From Stratiolaelaps scimitus (taxonomy: Eukaryota > Arthropoda > Arachnida > Mesostigmata > Laelapidae), in the NCBI GenBank assembly GCA_019614645.1, contig JABWDB010000003.1, forward strand, positions 19,987,001 through 20,051,000: a DNA stretch of 64,000 nt. The letters are read 5' to 3'. The stretch's first letter is position 1. The number at the start of each line of letters is the position of its first letter. Positions 12,401 to 22,807 of this stretch are shown one piece after another. The translations under genes were made by a program, and so were the position numbers. Under the pieces are notes generated by a model, which saw nothing but the letters and a program-made list of their open reading frames with translations, was not told where the DNA came from and did not search any database.

Positions 12401-15400
12401 GAGGCGTGGACGCGTTTATCGCAACGAACCGCTTCGGCCTCTTGCCGTCTCGTCATGGTTACTGTGTGCCCCGACCAGCCCGTGCTGTTCGCCGGCATTC
12501 GGGGCCATCAATGTGTGTTCTCTACGAAACGGAGACAAACGAAACAAAATGAAATGCACGATTCGTTGACGCGTTGTCGTTTCTCGCTGGCGACGTCGAA
12601 CGACGCCAATGCTACGGTAGCTGCGGCAGTAGAAGGCAGACCGTCGCGGCCAAAGACAACTGTCCGGCCAGGTCCCATCGCGCGATAGCCAATCAACCAA
12701 CCCATCGCGGCCACGGCCAATATCGCCGTTTCGAGAAACCCCCCAAGGCTCCCACCCCCTAACAGCAACAGCAGCAAGAGACAGACACTCAATGTCCATC
12801 CGTCCGTCCGTCACCGTGGTGTTCGCCAGAGGATCCAGTGAGCGCCAGGTGCTCGAGCTCCGGCGGCATCTGGCTATCTGCTCAGCTAGCTAGCTGTATA
12901 GTAATGGCTGGCGGCAATGGTACTACTACGGCGGCTACTACTCCGACTAGCAGCAGCAGCAGCACCAGTGGTGCTGATGCTGGTGATGGTACGAGCAGTT
13001 CCTCTATGGTCGTCTGCTTGTGTGCTCGCTGCTTCCCACTGCGCTGGACCTGTATATATATGTCTGTACAGGTATATGCGGCGACAGCGGCCCACAGTAT
13101 CTTCTGTTCTCTTCTGTCGGGCATAAGCGCGAGCGTATGGCAGCGGCCAGTAAGCATAGGCGAGCCACGATCGCCAACCTGGCTGCCGGAGCATTTCGTT
13201 AGCTTCGTAGCGCCGCCGGCGGCTGGCGTTTGGTTCCCACAGCATCTTGTCATGGTGGCTCACTCACTTACACACTAACACAATCAGTCGGGTCTTCGAC
13301 TCTGGGGCTCTGCCGGCAGGCGGGCAGGCAGGCAGGCAGGCAACGCGCTAGTTCAGCCTCGAGGCTGAAAACCCAGTGTCTCCCACAACACTCTCGGGGG
13401 CGGAATGGCAGATGTCCCACTAGAAACTGGGAAACGAACACGACATACGCGCACCATCGCGAAGACGCTGCTGCTACGCTCCATCCTGTCTACTGTAGGC
13501 CTGCTGTATACATAGAATGATGCCTATCAGTGAGCCACTTTAGAGAACGTCCCCAAAACAGGGCACCGATTTTTGCCGATTAGGAACGACTCGATCGAGA
13601 CACGATCGAGACGCATTCGAGCGGAGAGGGGCAACTGATCAACATATATTATAATACCGGTAGATTTCCAAAAAGTGCAACGAAAATAGATCAGCCCGTT
13701 GGCCAAACGAGACTCAGCTAAGACAATACAATAAACGAACATTTGAGGAAATCTCGCGACACTCGATTAGCATTTGGCATTACTATTAGGAACAAAATGA
13801 AATTTCACATGTAAAAACAAATATATATATATATATGTATATCAAAATATCCTTCCATTGTCTGATTTGCCATATCGACTTTTCAGAGTGCATCAGCAAA
13901 TGGCGTCTTCCAGTTAAAGGTCGAAAGTCTGAACATCACCAAGGGGCAGAGCCGTCAGGATGTTCTTCGTCTGAGAATTTGTTGGAGCCACTTTCAACGG
14001 GAAATCAATGCCGATAATGTAAGTAAATACAATACGCCTGCATACACCCCAATACAAAATCGCCCCTCCTCTCCATACATGCTACGGCGCTCAGCAGCCA
14101 ACACCACAAATCACTGTGAGCGTTAGGCTAAGCGGCACGAGTGGCTCGGCACAGCGCACAGCACGATCCGTGCACACGGCAGACACAGAGAACGACAGAG
14201 ACGGACATATCCACGATATTTTTTCTTTTATTTAACCTCGCCATCTCTATATCTCTCCATCTATTGCTTACTCGCACGCTCGCTCGCATTGGCCTTCTCG
14301 CTCCTTTGAATGGCACCTCCCAAGCGTGTCTAGCGTGGAGTCTGGAGCTGGTGGTTAGGTTCTTGTCGTGCTTACATTTTTTGCTGTCCCAACTTTTCCC
14401 CCGGTTTGCCTTGAGTTCCTCTTCCCGGTTTGCTTCATTGCTGCCGCCGCCGCCGTCGCCACTGTTGGGCTCTCTTTTTTTCCTGAAGTAGCGAACCTAG
14501 CAGCACCAATAGTAGTGCTAGTAGTACTAGTAGTGGTAGCGGTATAATGGTGATCTGGTAGTAGTAGCCTACTTCTTTGGCCGGCAGCGTCCACGCTAGC
14601 GCACACAACTAATACACTTCCTCTAAAACACAGATATCCGCTTTTCTCTCCCTCTTACCCTCCACCCGCTGGCTCGGTATATTCGCCAGCCCGAAATAGC
14701 ATACGATGCGCCAGCTGCATTATTTCTCTCTCTCTCCTCCAGAAGGTCTTCTCTCGCTCTTCTCATCGGTCGGCCGGTAGATCCTTTCGGCCGTTGTCAC
14801 TCGGCCTCCTTCCGAAGTCTTGTTTTCTTGCTTCCTGTCGCTGTCTCGGTCCAGACTCTTCTCCGGTGTCTTCCCGCCGCTGCGGCCACTGCCGCTGCCG
14901 CCGTTATCGGTGCTTCTTTGCGCCACTTCCCCATTTCCCCCTTCCAGCCATCTATCTACCTACCTACCTATCTACCAACGTCGCTGTCTGGCTGCGATCC
15001 GCCGGACAGGGAGACAGGATGTAGGTTTCCATGGCTCTGCTTCCTCTTCGGGTCTCCAAGTCCTCTGTGTCCGTCCGTCGGTCCGTTCGTCGATCCGTCC
15101 GACCGTCTGGCCTAAAACACATGCTCATCTTTTTTCCGGCTCCGCTCTGCCGCCGCCGCTCCTCGTCGGCCTTTTCTTCTCCATTCTCTATTACCTGCTT
15201 TCCTTTCTGTCTATGTGTCTCTTTATTTCTCGGCAACTACTACTACCACTTCTTCTTCTTCTTCTACTACCACTACTACTCGTACCACTGGGTCCCCCCC
15301 CCATCTCTCTCCGTCGCAGTATTTTACTCGTAGGACTGGGTACCTATCCGTTGTCTCTTCGTCTCTCTCTCTATCGTCCATTCGCATAAGAGCCACTGCT

Positions 15401-18400
15401 GCGAAGAGCGTCAGTGACTATGCTCCGTTGGCTGACCCTGGCCGTCATATGCTCTTCATTTTCTTCTTCGTTGTCGTCGTCGTGGTCGTCTTCGTCACCG
15501 TCGACATCGTCGTTTTCGCTGCTGTTGAATCCTCGTTGCTGCTGCTGTTGTTGCCTGTTTCGCTGGTTGTCTCGGCCGGCCAGCCAGCCAGCCGGCCGCA
15601 GAGTGGCGGGCCGCCAGATGGCATCTGTAGCTAGCTGACTGGCTGGTTGGTTGGATGGATAGTGTGCGCCAGGCGTCGGACAGAGGAGCTGTGGCCACCA
15701 CCACCGCCACCACCACCACCTCCGGTGCCACCGGCACCAGATTCGAAGCGGCCTACCAGTAGGCCGCTGCCTTTCTCATTGGTTCGTGCTGCTGCTGCTG
15801 CTGCTGTTGTCCGGTCTTTTCTCGAAAAGAGTCTGCCTGTTTCATCTTTCTTACTATTATACTACGATGGGTCCTCGATCCAGCTTGTAACTTATTTCCT
15901 GCTCTCTCTCTCCCACTCTCTCTCTATTAATATATATATATATATATATATGGATATGTCTATCTGTCAGTCGGTCAGTCTGTGCGGATGTCTTGTGGCG
16001 TCTTGCGTTGAGCGCTGCGCGCATGTGGTGGTCGACGCCACGTAACGCGTGCCTGCTGCTGTCCCATCGACGCGTCCGCCGCCACCACCACCGCTAGCCA
16101 TAGCTGATTACCTAACATTAAAGGCAAGCATCACCTTTTACGTGTGATGACAATCGAGGTAAATGGCTGGTTCTCTTCCCGTCTTCATCATCAACCTCCC
16201 CTCGTTGTTGTTATTGTCGCAGTCGCTGTCACAGATGATGACAACGACCATGATGCTGACGGTGATTATTATTGAGGTTGACGTCGTCAGCGGCCACTGT
16301 TGCTACACGACCAATCTCAATAGTAGTTGTAGTAGCGAGTACAATCTATGATTAAAAAAAGACACCACTTTTACCACTGAGACTAACGTGAACGATTGTG
16401 TTTCTCATTGTTACAGATAACATGCACGTATGGCGAATCGATTAGCGCGCCCCTGAGCTTGCCGTACTCGGCAAACTCATTCGAGGTGTCGATGCCGTTC
16501 GACTTCGGTTGGCCGGGTACATTCGCGCTCGTTGTCGAAGCGTGGCTCGAATCGAAGGTGCCAACACCGGCGCCAGCGCTGCGTCTATCGTCATCGCAGT
16601 TCCTCGCTATCAGTCAGGAGTGGTCAAAACCTGACCTCGTCAGATCGCCGGTGAAAATCGCCTACCGCGCCGTTTGCTCTGCCCATTACTATGGTGTTGC
16701 CTGCGATCGCCTGTGCCGTCCCCGCAACGACCGCTTCGGCCACTACGAATGCGACCTCGAGGGCAACAAGGTCTGCACCCGCGGCTGGACCGGAGAGTAT
16801 TGTGATAAACGTAAGTATATCCGCACCACCCCCCCCCCGCTCTGCATCCTCTATTTCTTCTTCTTAATCATCGTCATCATCGTGCGATCGTGTCCTTCTG
16901 CTGTTTCGATCATCGCATCTTGGCTTGTCCCCATCGCATCGGCTCGTCTCTCTCTCTCTCTCTCTCTGTTCTGATCATTCTCTCTCGCTCTTCCTCGCCT
17001 AGTCTTTGCCGGTATCGCTGTCGCCTACCTTCGATTCGATCCTGAAAGGTTGCAGCTCCTCACAGCTAGCAGCCAGAGGTCTCACAATGCATTTCCGCCC
17101 GCGGTCTGCTGCTTAACGGAGCCTGGCGACCATCTGTCCTCTTCTGCTCTTTCTGCTTGTTTTTCGCGGACGACTTCGCGCCGCCGTCGCCGCCTCTAGC
17201 TAACCTGTCTCCACAAACCGATGACGATGATGATGATGATGGTAGTGAGCAACAACAATAACTACGGCTACAACAACAACAACATGAAGGTGGATGTCTA
17301 ACCTGGTTCCTACTTTTTGTCTGTTTGCCTTGCAGCGGTGTGCAGGCCTGGATGCAAGGGCACCTGCAGCAAGCCGTTCGGCTGCGACTGCCACTTCGGG
17401 TACGAGGGCGCGGTGTGCGATCAGTGTATCCGCTTTCCCGGCTGCAAGCACGGCACCTGCGATCAGCCGTGGCAGTGTAACTGTGACGAGGGCTGGGGTG
17501 GAATGCTCTGCAATCGCGATCTCAACTTCTGCACGAACAACGCGCCGTGCAGGAACAGCGGCATCTGCCTGAATTCGGGCGATGGCCGTTACACCTGCAA
17601 ATGCCCAATCGGTTTCGGCGGCAAGAACTGCGAGCAGGTGATTAAAGGGTGCGCCGCAGTGCCCTGCATGAACGGCGGCAGCTGCAAAGAGGTAGCAAAC
17701 ACGACCGACTACAGCTGCCGATGTCGGGAGGGCTTCTTCGGTGTTCACTGTGAGTTTCGTAACGAGACGTGCGACACGAAGAAATGCGACAATGGGGCCA
17801 CCTGCCGAAACACCGTCTCAGGTCCACAGTGCATCTGCCCGCAAGGGTTCGACGGGCCGAACTGCGAGCACAAGATCAATCCGTGCGACGGCAATCCCTG
17901 CATGAACGGTGGTCAGTGCACAAACGGCGAGAAGCCGTACGCCGGCGCCCCGTTCCGATGCAGCTGTCCTGAAGGATTCCATGGACACCGGTGCGAAATT
18001 CGCGACCATTGCCAGCCGAGCCCATGCTCGAATGGCGCCACCTGCCAGAGTCACGGCGACGGATTTAAGTGCTTCTGCCGAAAGGGATTCACCGGGGCCA
18101 ACTGCACGGTGCAGGTCGATCACTGCGTGCTTAAACCCTGCGCCAATGGTGGCACCTGCTTCTCGCGACAGAACGACTTCGAATGTGCGTGCCCATCCGG
18201 GTTCAGCGGGAAGGACTGCTCCGTGAACGTGGACGAATGCAAGCCGAACCCGTGCAAGAACAGTGGTCAGTGTACAGATCTGATCGACGGCTACAAATGC
18301 ACTTGCAAGCCGTCGTTCACCGGCGCCAACTGTGAATACAGCATGACATACAAGTATGGTGCATATGGATCCAAATTGAAGCAGATCCCCGAAGCCGATG

Positions 18401-19108
18401 TGGTGACCGCGGCCCAAAAAGCGACCATCCTCACGCTTGGCATCCTACTCGTTATCTCTATCGCCCTTGGCGCGGTTGCCTATTGCCGTAAATACCGACC
18501 GAATCAAGTGGCCATGAGACAAAACAAGGAGAACTCGGCGCGAGCAGCCGCGATGATGAACAACTCGATCTATCGGTCTGGTGGACGCGGTGATTCGCTC
18601 ATGAGGAACTCGTTGCGGCCGGGCGATAGCGGCTCACTACGCTATAGCCTGACGCCAGGACTAATCACCGACCCCTGCGGGGCATTCGTTCGGCCTCAGT
18701 CCAAGCTACCGTCCCCCGCTATCAAAGTCAACGACGAGCTGAAGAACAGCAACAACAACAACAGCAAGACTTTACCGAGACTCGGCACCGAGGCGCACGT
18801 ATATGCAACCGTTCATGACTACGTCGACGGCGTCGAGCCCCAATTCTCGCGGTACTCCGTGATGCGTGGCAGTGGACTGTACCCGACCAACAACAACAAC
18901 AATAACAAGATGCTGAACACGAAGCACGAAGAGAACCACTACGAGAACGTGAAGAAGGTGAATACCTCCAGTGGCGACTTCAAGACCGACCTCAAGTCGG
19001 CGGCAGCAGCGTGCCAGAGCAGCAAGTCAGTGGGCTTCGGTTGCTCAGCTCTTAAGAACAACAATAACAGCAACAACAATCATAATCATACCAGTAACAA
19101 CGCAAGCT

Positions 19109-19151
<43 letters not shown>

Positions 19152-19257
19152 TAACAACAATAACTGTCACGCCGTTCACAATACAAGCAGCAGCAAAATT
19201 TGCAACGAGAAGAACGCCGCGGCCGCGCACTCGAGCAAGCTCAACACGCAGGTGTAG
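9333..19257 (+). CDS. Dl: Delta-type Notch ligand, complete four-exon coding region (838 aa)
   Basis: Single-pass membrane ligand that binds Notch on the neighbouring cell and is endocytosed to activate it. Coding exons are 9333-9401, 13887-14018, 16417-16810 and 17336-19257. They sum to 2517 nt, stay in one frame (junction phases 0, 0, 1) and have donors GTAAGC, GTAAGT, GTAAGT and acceptors TTTCAG, TTACAG, TTGCAG. Protein order: signal peptide 1-23, MNNL/C2-like domain about 28-153, DSL domain C154-C196 with all six cysteines and the motif CRPRNDRFGHY, nine EGF repeats from C201 to C531, transmembrane helix about 561-582, and a 256-residue intracellular tail ending NTQV. Nine EGF repeats and no cysteine-rich VWC region after them point to Delta rather than Serrate/Jagged. 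The start is the first in-frame ATG after a stop at 9255 and has A at -3 and G at +4. The exon joining is inferred from splice motifs and homology, without transcript data. Confidence 0.93.
9402..13886 (+). other. Dl: Delta intron 1 (4.5 kb)
   Basis: Begins GTAAGC, ends TTTTCAG. Contains (CA)n near 9918, CCG repeats near 10410, a (GA)n run at 10733-10748, (TA)n at 12040-12055 and 13822-13838, a CAG/ACT-rich patch near 12950 and a (GGCA)n array at 13313-13342. A 228-codon open frame at 11043-11729 has no ATG at its start. First introns of developmental genes often hold enhancers; no specific site can be named. Confidence 0.6.
13887..14018 (+). CDS. Dl: Delta coding exon 2: start of MNNL domain
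   Basis: Forty-four codons between acceptor TTTTCAG and donor GTAAGT, phase 0 on both sides. The segment GVFQLKVESLNITKGQ corresponds to the SG(V/S)FEL(K/R)L start of Delta mature proteins. LRLRICWSHFQREI corresponds to the conserved FRVCLKHYQ block, and the next exon continues with CTYG as in other Deltas. The usual cysteine cluster between these two blocks is absent. Two NIT sequences (N39, N67) are possible N-glycosylation sites. Confidence 0.88.
14019..16416 (+). other. Dl: Delta intron 2 (2.4 kb), strongly pyrimidine-rich
   Basis: Begins GTAAGT, ends TTACAG. Between about 14340 and 15560 the plus strand is dominated by C and T, with TCT, CTC and CCG runs. A (TA)n stretch lies at 15930-15951. 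Frames of up to 189 codons here are products of the skewed composition. Confidence 0.7.
16417..16810 (+). CDS. Dl: Delta coding exon 3: MNNL remainder and DSL domain
   Basis: Residues 68-198. It opens ITCTYG and contains FDFGWPGTFALVVEAW, the hallmark beta-sandwich strand of Notch ligands. It then has the DSL domain with cysteines 154, 163, 167, 179, 187 and 196. Receptor-contact positions R168, R170 and F174 of the RPR..xxF motif are kept; the usual D after RPR is N171. The exon ends in phase 1 (C|CG, Pro199) before donor GTAAGT. Confidence 0.95.
16811..17335 (+). other. Dl: Delta intron 3 (525 bp)
   Basis: Begins GTAAGT and ends CCTTGCAG. Also T/C-rich, with a C-run near 16830, a (CT)n run at 16951-16970 and a GAT/AAC repeat near 17222-17285. 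No other content seen. Confidence 0.8.
17336..19257 (+). CDS. Dl: Delta coding exon 4: nine EGF repeats, TM helix, intracellular tail
   Basis: Residues 199-838. EGF repeats span C201-C226, C229-C257, C264-C297, C304-C337, C344-C375, C382-C418, C424-C455, C462-C493 and C500-C531. Repeats 1-2 are the short Delta/OSM-11-type repeats. Repeat 9 begins VDEC, a calcium-binding form. The helix ILTLGILLVISIALGAVAYC is followed by basic RKYR. The tail holds QNKEN at 594-598 and MMNN at 605-608, resembling the Mind bomb-binding N-box region of Drosophila Delta. It also has lysines for ubiquitination, asparagine-rich tracts at 717-722 and about 773-808, and a C-terminal class I PDZ-ligand pattern (TQV). 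All this in one uninterrupted exon. Confidence 0.95.
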
Positions 19258-20344
19258 CCTCGCCAGCTGACCTACCCTGACTGACTGGGTAGATAACAGC
19301 TATTATATATATATGCTAGCTGTTGGTTCTGTTATCTTGACAGTAGAACGTCATGAATGTTGAACAGACGCACATCACAGACGCGTCTCGACGTGTGAGG
19401 CCGTGTGTCTGAATTCATGAAGCCACGTTTTGTTTCTGTTAAATGCCAAATTCGCTATGATCTCTCGTGCCTAACCTGCCGAACGCGGACGATTCTCGTT
19501 CGTCGCGAGTTGGCCCAATTGTTGTGCCTGGTACAATCACCCGGTTCGCTGCAGTTCTTCATTTTTTTTTGCCGCTAACTGCTGCCACTGCTGCATCGGC
19601 CACCGTCGTTGCTCTGTATTGCTAATAACTGTTAATAATATTGATGTTGTTGTACTAATACTAGTAACTCGTGCTGGAAACGCTAATGGTGTTAGCGTGA
19701 GCTCCGGATGTACAAACGCCGATACGAAACGCATAAGATACAAACTACCTTGTACATAATTGTTGTTGAGCAGTTGTTGTTAATTGAACTAGGGAGATAG
19801 TGGACAAGCGGGTGTGGGAGGGGGTATGCAGAAACTGTAGAGTAATGCGAATGGTGCATTAACGTTATGTGACGCAAGAACACGGGGCGGTTCGGGGAAA
19901 AGGGGTTCAGGGAAGAACTTCAGGAAGCAGGAAGAAGAATGAGGAATAATGAACGAGTCTACTTTGATGACCACGACACAAAAGTAGAAAGAGCGAGAGA
20001 GAGAGAGAGAATGAACGAATTGTGAAGCAGCATTGTGATGTCCGGCGTACAACGTGGTTGAGATTAATTAATTGATTAGTATATATATATATGTATATAT
20101 ATGTATTTGAATAATCGACAGCAATTGCTAACTTCTCGATCTCCACCACGTACACGCCTATCTCATGTAAATATGAACGAAAGCAAATGAACGATAATAT
20201 TAATTAATATTAGTAATTATTATAATAATTTTATTCTTCTAAAACGTAAAATCGAATTGTGGAAGACAGATCAAAGCGAGACGAATATTTATTTTCGAGA
20301 GACCAAAAATATGACCCCGAATATATGTGTACAACACAAATAAA
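19258..20344 (+). other. Dl: Probable 3' UTR of Delta with AAUAAA signal
   Basis: After the TAG the sequence becomes steadily more A/T-rich, with no open frame resembling a protein. An AATAAA hexamer at 20339-20344 is the first plausible polyadenylation signal I noted; further AATAAA copies lie near 20.58-20.61 kb. A TGTGAT (K-box-like) hexamer lies near 20035, a motif used for microRNA control of Notch-pathway messages in flies. One copy is weak evidence. The end point is inferred. Confidence 0.45.
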
Positions 20345-21979
20345 TAGAATCGGTGGTCAATTGTAATATAATGATAATATGAATAATAATAATAATATTA
20401 TTAATAATAATAATAATAATAGTATTAATAACACAGAGAGAGAGAGGAATAGACGCCAATATTGTGTATAGTAAGTAATATTTAAAAGGTCGAAAGGTGT
20501 GGATAAAGTGAAAGATGTAACGATGTGAACAAACGGAAGAGTTGTTATTAAGAAGAAAAGCAAAATAATAATATTAATAATAATAAAGACTCGGAAAGGA
20601 GACCCGAAATAAATACTAGCTCTGTTTTTACTTCGGTTACCGATGGGGAACCTCAAGGCGTAGCTGGCTAGGTACAACGACACCGTCGAGGGTGATGAGG
20701 GCGGACAGGAAGGCAGGGAAGAAGTGAAATTAATCAACAATTAATATTCCTTTGTAGTTCTAATCTGGTTGTCAGCTGGCGGCAGGGCAGTATTTTAGAC
20801 TAGATCTAGAAAAATTCTAGATTAGACTATTCTAGACGGGTTGGAAAAATGTAACCTGCAGTAAAACGAGTTGGGTTGCTTTTCTCGACGAATGTTCGCT
20901 TGGTGCTCGTTGAAATAGCGTGTCGATGTTTGTGCCAAACTAGCAGCGGCAGTGTGTTCATTTATATGTTTTTTTTGACAAAATCAAAGTGTATCGATGA
21001 TCCTAGAGGACGAGTAGAAGAGGTGGGGAATCTCAAGCAACCAATGACATAAAGGAGCTGCAATAAGCCCAGTGATGTTGTTGTTGTTGTCGCCCATTAG
21101 AATTGGTCTGTTGTTACTCGCGAAGGGTGATATCTTAGAAGCACAACCAATATAGTCATTACCGCTCTACCGTTGAACTGGGAGCTGTGCCAGTGTCTGA
21201 AATGGTTCGTCTATCTAAAGTCGATCTAGGCAGATCAGTGGCCTCATTTTTTTCCAAGCTGACTCACAACCAAAATTCAACCTACGTCCCGCCAACACGG
21301 CGTTCAATAATTCCCATAAAATAAATAAGGTGCACCTTGGAACAGTCGAACGTTGCAATCAGCTCATCGCTGTCGACCAACTTATGTGTCTATTGATTCT
21401 TATATATTTTCCGGGCTGACTCTCAGCGAGCATTTAACGTCCCACGGTACTCCCTACTCTGCATTGCTCTATTGACTCTTAGGATACCCTTAAGCATTTC
21501 AGACTTTAGCAGGAGTTGGCGCCGAGGAGGGTATGTTACTGTCGAACGGTTTCAACACATCCAAACAGGGATTCGAGTCGACGTCTATCTAGCCATTTTA
21601 GAGGATTTGTTTATTTCACATATATATAATTTCAAAAGATTATTATTACATATGTGTATATATATATATGCGAGCCCTCGCCTGTATACATAGATATGCT
21701 GAGCAGTGGAAATCGAATAACTAAAAATCTTACTGAGCCATACCCATGTACAATACATGTTCGATATGCGCGCGCGTCTGTAACCTCCCATTCAAACCGT
21801 TCGTGTTTGCTGAATTGTTTCGGCGTCCCACAGCGATATCCCGAAAGTTGTTCAGTTGTGGTTGGGTGGGCGTTGAAGCAGTCCAACGTGCGGGCCCACA
21901 ATCCCGGCTCATTTGGACAACTTCTCCAAAGGGGCGCGCGATACTTACTCCCTGCTAAAATCGTCGTTCGATCCTGCTG
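20345..21979. other. A/T-rich intergenic DNA downstream of Delta
   Basis: (TAA)n microsatellite at 20381-20430, further AATAAA hexamers near 20.58-20.61 kb, a small inverted repeat (ATCTAGAAAAATTCTAGAT) near 20808-20826 and (TA)n at 21655-21668. Nothing gene-like recognised. Confidence 0.5.
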
Positions 21980-22341
21980 CTACTGCTGCTGATATGATGA
22001 CGCTGTTGCTGCTGCGAATGAAATCTGGTGTGTAACACAGTATTGTAACTCTTGAACGAAGCTGAAGTCATCGTCACAATACTCCGACCACAGTTCCATA
22101 GGCTGGCTTTTCGATTTGCTAGCCCGTCCAATTGGTGATCGGTACGAAAAATCAGTACGTCGCTGAGCCAGCTGAAGGCCATCTACCTTGCTCTCGACGT
22201 TGGCGCCAAGCGCTTCGCACGACCGCCGACAGTACTCATTCTCTACTATCTGTCTCTCTCCCACTTCCACTGCCGCGGGCAGCACGGCGCTAGGATCGGT
22301 ATTTGACATCTCGACATTGGCATAGGTAGAACAACCCCCCT
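21980..22341 (-). CDS. Hypothetical exon or small gene, at least 109 aa
   Basis: Minus-strand frame beginning MSNTDPSAVLPAAVEVGE and including VENEYCRRSCEALG, VESKVDGLQLAQRR and QPMELWSEYCDDDFSFVQEL, ending in a TAG. Codon choice looks like coding sequence rather than a repeat shadow. The frame stays open upstream of the ATG to a good acceptor: a pyrimidine-rich tract ending CTAAG at 22342-22346, with the exon starting at 22341. That would add about ten residues and imply an upstream exon ending in phase 1. A second coding-like stretch on the same strand starts with ATG at 22807 (MSQPSALSVRDHYEESFELR) and reaches a possible donor after 22667, but its phase does not fit. No family recognised. 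Confidence 0.38.
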
Positions 22342-22666
22342 CTTAGAATGAGCAACAGAAACAGCAGCAACAGCAGCAGCAGCAGCTGCGAACGCACGTG
22401 GACCAGCCGTAGTCATAGTCGTCCGTCTGGGTGCCGCTGCCGCCCGCCACCGTTGTTGGCGTTCGTGTTCCCCGAGCTTGTGCGACGCTATTAGTGTTGC
22501 CGTGAGGTAACCGCCACTAGATTAACTGGCTGGTCGCCGTTCTTACGGGCGACAGTCGCTGGCCACAGCATAGTAGTATAACCCGTACCCAGGCCAGGGG
22601 GGGGCGGGGTGTCCTGGTAGGGTGCATGCAGTGCACGCTTGAGTAGTTCCACCAGCGCCAGCATAC

Positions 22667-22807
22667 CGAGTGGAGCGGGCATGGCAGCATGTTAGAGACG
22701 CCGGGTCCCTGTTCCATTGTCTCCTGTCGTAACGAGTTGTTGTCGACTCGCAGCTCGAACGACTCTTCGTAGTGGTCGCGAACAGACAATGCCGACGGCT
22801 GCGACAT
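22667..22807 (-). CDS. Possible upstream exon of the 22 kb minus-strand gene
   Basis: Forty-seven codons from ATG at 22807, starting MSQPSALSVRDHYEESFELR and ending at a possible donor GTATGC. The residue mix is protein-like and the frame lies before the 21980-22341 exon on the same strand. The phase at this donor (0) does not match the phase that exon needs (1), so either the donor is another site or the two are unrelated. Function unknown. Confidence 0.22.

Noticed and set aside
14820..15389. 189-codon open frame (+)
   Set aside because: Lies in the pyrimidine-rich part of Delta intron 2. The product is Ser/Leu/Pro low complexity and two other frames are equally open.
17642..18226. Alternative plus frames inside Delta exon 4
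   Set aside because: Shadow frames; the EGF frame explains every cysteine.
17200..18417. Long minus-strand frames opposite Delta exon 4
   Set aside because: Antisense shadows of the GC-rich EGF-coding exon.
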